From NCBI GenBank assembly GCA_009779525.1, contig WREB01000061.1:1-7180 (forward strand): a stretch of DNA of 7,180 nt. The letters are read 5' to 3'. The position numbers and the translations under genes were made by a program. The notes under the pieces are model-generated. The model did no database searches. It was not told where the DNA came from and saw only the letters and a program-made list of their open reading frames with translations. Shown here one piece after another: positions 5,933 through 7,180 of this stretch. Position 1 is the stretch's first letter, and every line of letters begins with the position of its first letter. This DNA comes from Defluviitaleaceae bacterium. GTDB taxonomy: Bacteria; Bacillota_A; Clostridia; Lachnospirales; WQUN01.

Positions 5933-7006
5933 ATGACGAGGTTTGGCGAGGCTTACCCCGATTCGAGGCTCGAAGCGACAAAGAAACACCTGCGCGCGTT
6001 TTGGGAGGGCAAGGTAAAGACGGCGTACACCTGCGTCACGCAGGAACCGTACTACCGCCAGCTGAGGGACCATGCGCAAATGGCGGTAAACGCCGCCGAA
6101 AACATTATCGCCAATTCAAAATACCCCGGCCATTACGTGCCAAAGCTGATCTGCGACTTCGGGACGGTAAGCACCGCGTCCTTCTTCGGCGGCGAGATAA
6201 AGTATTCGGCGGGCTTTCTGCCGTTCGTCGAACCGATAATACGCAGCCCCGAGGACGCGCTGCGCTTTTTAGACGAATGGGAGGGCAAGGACTTCAACTT
6301 TTGGGACGCCGACGCCGGAAGCGGGATAAGGCTTTTTAGGGACGTCTCCGAAAAGCTTCAGACGGACGAACTGTACTGCACCTCCGTGGACTTCCAGGGG
6401 CCGCTCACGACGTCCGCGCTGCTTTGGGAGCAGACGGACTTCATGTGCAGCATGTACGAGCGCCCGGAAGTCGTCCACAAGTTCCTAAATTTCGTGACCG
6501 ACTACCTAATCGCGCTGCTGCGCTTCACGATAAAAGAAAGCGGCGGGAGGCTAAGCGGAAACGTCTGGCCGTTCATATGGCTGCCCGACGACGTCGGGGT
6601 CTGCATGACGGAAGACTACATGCCGCTGCTTTCGGCCGAAATATACGCCGCGTTCGGCGCGCCTTACGTAAAGCGGATCAGCGAGGAGCTTGGCGGGCTG
6701 TTTCTGCACTGCTGCGGCAACTTCGTACATCAGATAGGAAACCTTCGCGATACCGGAATCAAGCTTTTGGGGATGGAGATCCACTACCCGCACGTCGACC
6801 CGGCGGCCATATTCGACGCGTTCGGCGGCGACATCGCGTTCGTGCCTTACGCCTCGATCAGCGGGCACACGAAGCTCAACACGACGGTCAAATTCATCGA
6901 CTACATCAGGGAGATACGGCGGGCCGAAACGCGGCTCTGGTTCATAATCCACGCGGAGAGCGAGGATTACCTCGAGCAGATCGCCGCGGTCGAAAAGATG
7001 ATGTAA
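5933..7006 (+). CDS. Uroporphyrinogen decarboxylase (URO-D) superfamily protein, possible methyltransferase-like
   Basis: This 357-residue protein has the URO-D fold (TIM barrel), which includes HemE and the zinc-dependent corrinoid methyltransferases MtaA/CmuA. Signatures are DFQGPLTTSALLW at 153-165, the MTEDYMPLLSAEIYAAFGAPY stretch at 225-245, and LFLHCCGNF at 256-264. His259 and Cys261 form the HxC half of the MtaA-type zinc site. The third ligand, a Cys in MtaA, is missing: there is no Cys after 262, and His340 (WFIIHAES) is the nearest candidate. The start of HemE, with its substrate-binding Arg pair, is not recognisable, so haem synthesis is unlikely. No corrinoid-binding partner is encoded in the window. 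ATG 5933 follows AAGAGGGGA (5916-5924) at eight bases, with only four bases after the preceding stop. Such URO-D paralogues are common in carbohydrate clusters of anaerobes; the substrate is unknown. Confidence 0.82.
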   Translation: MTRFGEAYPDSRLEATKKHLRAFWEGKVKTAYTCVTQEPYYRQLRDHAQMAVNAAENIIANSKYPGHYVPKLICDFGTVSTASFFGGEIKYSAGFLPFVEPIIRSPEDALRFLDEWEGKDFNFWDADAGSGIRLFRDVSEKLQTDELYCTSVDFQGPLTTSALLWEQTDFMCSMYERPEVVHKFLNFVTDYLIALLRFTIKESGGRLSGNVWPFIWLPDDVGVCMTEDYMPLLSAEIYAAFGAPYVKRISEELGGLFLHCCGNFVHQIGNLRDTGIKLLGMEIHYPHVDPAAIFDAFGGDIAFVPYASISGHTKLNTTVKFIDYIREIRRAETRLWFIIHAESEDYLEQIAAVEKMM

Positions 7007-7021
7007 GGACGGAGAATAATT

Positions 7022-7180
7022 ATGGAGATAGGCGTAAGCAGTTATTCGTTCGCGGGTTTGCTAAAAAACGGGGGGCTCGATCTCTTCGGGGCGATGGACC
7101 GCGCAAAGGAAATGGGTTTCGACTGCTTCGAGTTCACCGAGTTCGGGCCGCCTGAGGGCGAGACATACATGGGCTTCGCA
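7022..7180 (+). CDS. Sugar phosphate isomerase/epimerase-like TIM-barrel protein (3'-truncated by the window)
   Basis: The first 53 codons of a gene that continues past the window. The N-terminus MEIGVSSYSF, then LDLFGAMDRAKEMGFDCFEF, matches the opening strand and first helix-strand unit of the xylose isomerase-like TIM-barrel family (AP endonuclease 2 type, PF01261). Members include sugar and inositol isomerases and epimerases. The start ATG 7022 has GGAG at 7011-7014, seven bases away, and the preceding gene ends at 7006, so the two are likely co-transcribed. The family call rests on a short N-terminal stretch; catalytic metal ligands lie downstream and cannot be seen. Confidence 0.7.
   Translation, partial: MEIGVSSYSFAGLLKNGGLDLFGAMDRAKEMGFDCFEFTEFGPPEGETYMGFA

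Noticed and set aside
5933..7006. Calling the URO-D protein HemE (haem synthesis)
   Set aside because: The N-terminal substrate-binding motif of HemE is not recognisable, the HxC motif fits methyltransferase-like paralogues, and no haem genes are nearby.
6424..7155. Plus-strand open frame overlapping the URO-D and isomerase genes
   Set aside because: It is extremely Arg-rich and out of frame with two genes that have good motifs, starts and Shine-Dalgarno sites. It is a frame shadow.
1..7180. tRNA, rRNA, CRISPR arrays, insertion sequences or attachment sites
   Set aside because: No cloverleaf, regularly spaced repeats, transposase or paired terminal repeats were found on reading both strands.

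Overview
The window carries seven genes, all on the + strand. Two are cut by the window edges. From about 390 onward the DNA is GC-rich with strong purine-rich Shine-Dalgarno sites, frequent TTG starts and short or overlapping gene junctions. Together with the families present this suggests an uncultured Clostridia-like Bacillota (anaerobic, perhaps gut-associated). Lentisphaerae- or Planctomycetes-type lineages, which also expand DUF4838 and URO-D families, are not excluded by sequence alone. The assignment is inference.

Left edge (1-426): the 3' part of an unrecognised gene in DNA that is clearly poorer in GC (about 42% over the first 300 bases by hand count). It ends in an imperfect hairpin. 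A roughly 130-base gap follows, holding an AT-rich inverted repeat and a plausible sigma-A-type promoter that reads into the next gene.

Centre (427-4554): a PIG-L/LmbE-type N-deacetylase with its catalytic residues intact; a creatinase-fold (M24) protein that has lost its metal ligands; and a DUF4838 (GH163-like) glycosidase-type protein with a Cys-x-Cys-x-x-Cys motif and no export signal. A convincing intrinsic terminator is folded out of the last codons of the PIG-L gene, with a seven-T tract just after its stop codon, so the deacetylase and the downstream genes are probably expressed at different levels. The M24-like and DUF4838 genes overlap by four bases and look translationally coupled.

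Right (4555-7180): after a GC-rich hairpin comes a CNNM/CorC-type membrane protein (DUF21, CBS pair, CorC_HlyC domain). It is followed by a URO-D superfamily protein with an HxC zinc-type motif, and by the start of a TIM-barrel sugar phosphate isomerase/epimerase-like gene. The gaps here are 4 and 15 bases, so these read as one transcript.

Taken together the locus looks like a cytoplasmic carbohydrate or amino-sugar catabolic cluster: glycosidase-like DUF4838, N-deacetylase, sugar isomerase, and two proteins from metalloenzyme superfamilies (M24 and URO-D) with altered active sites. A cation transporter-like gene sits in the middle. The substrate cannot be read from the sequence. No RNA genes, mobile elements or CRISPR arrays were seen.
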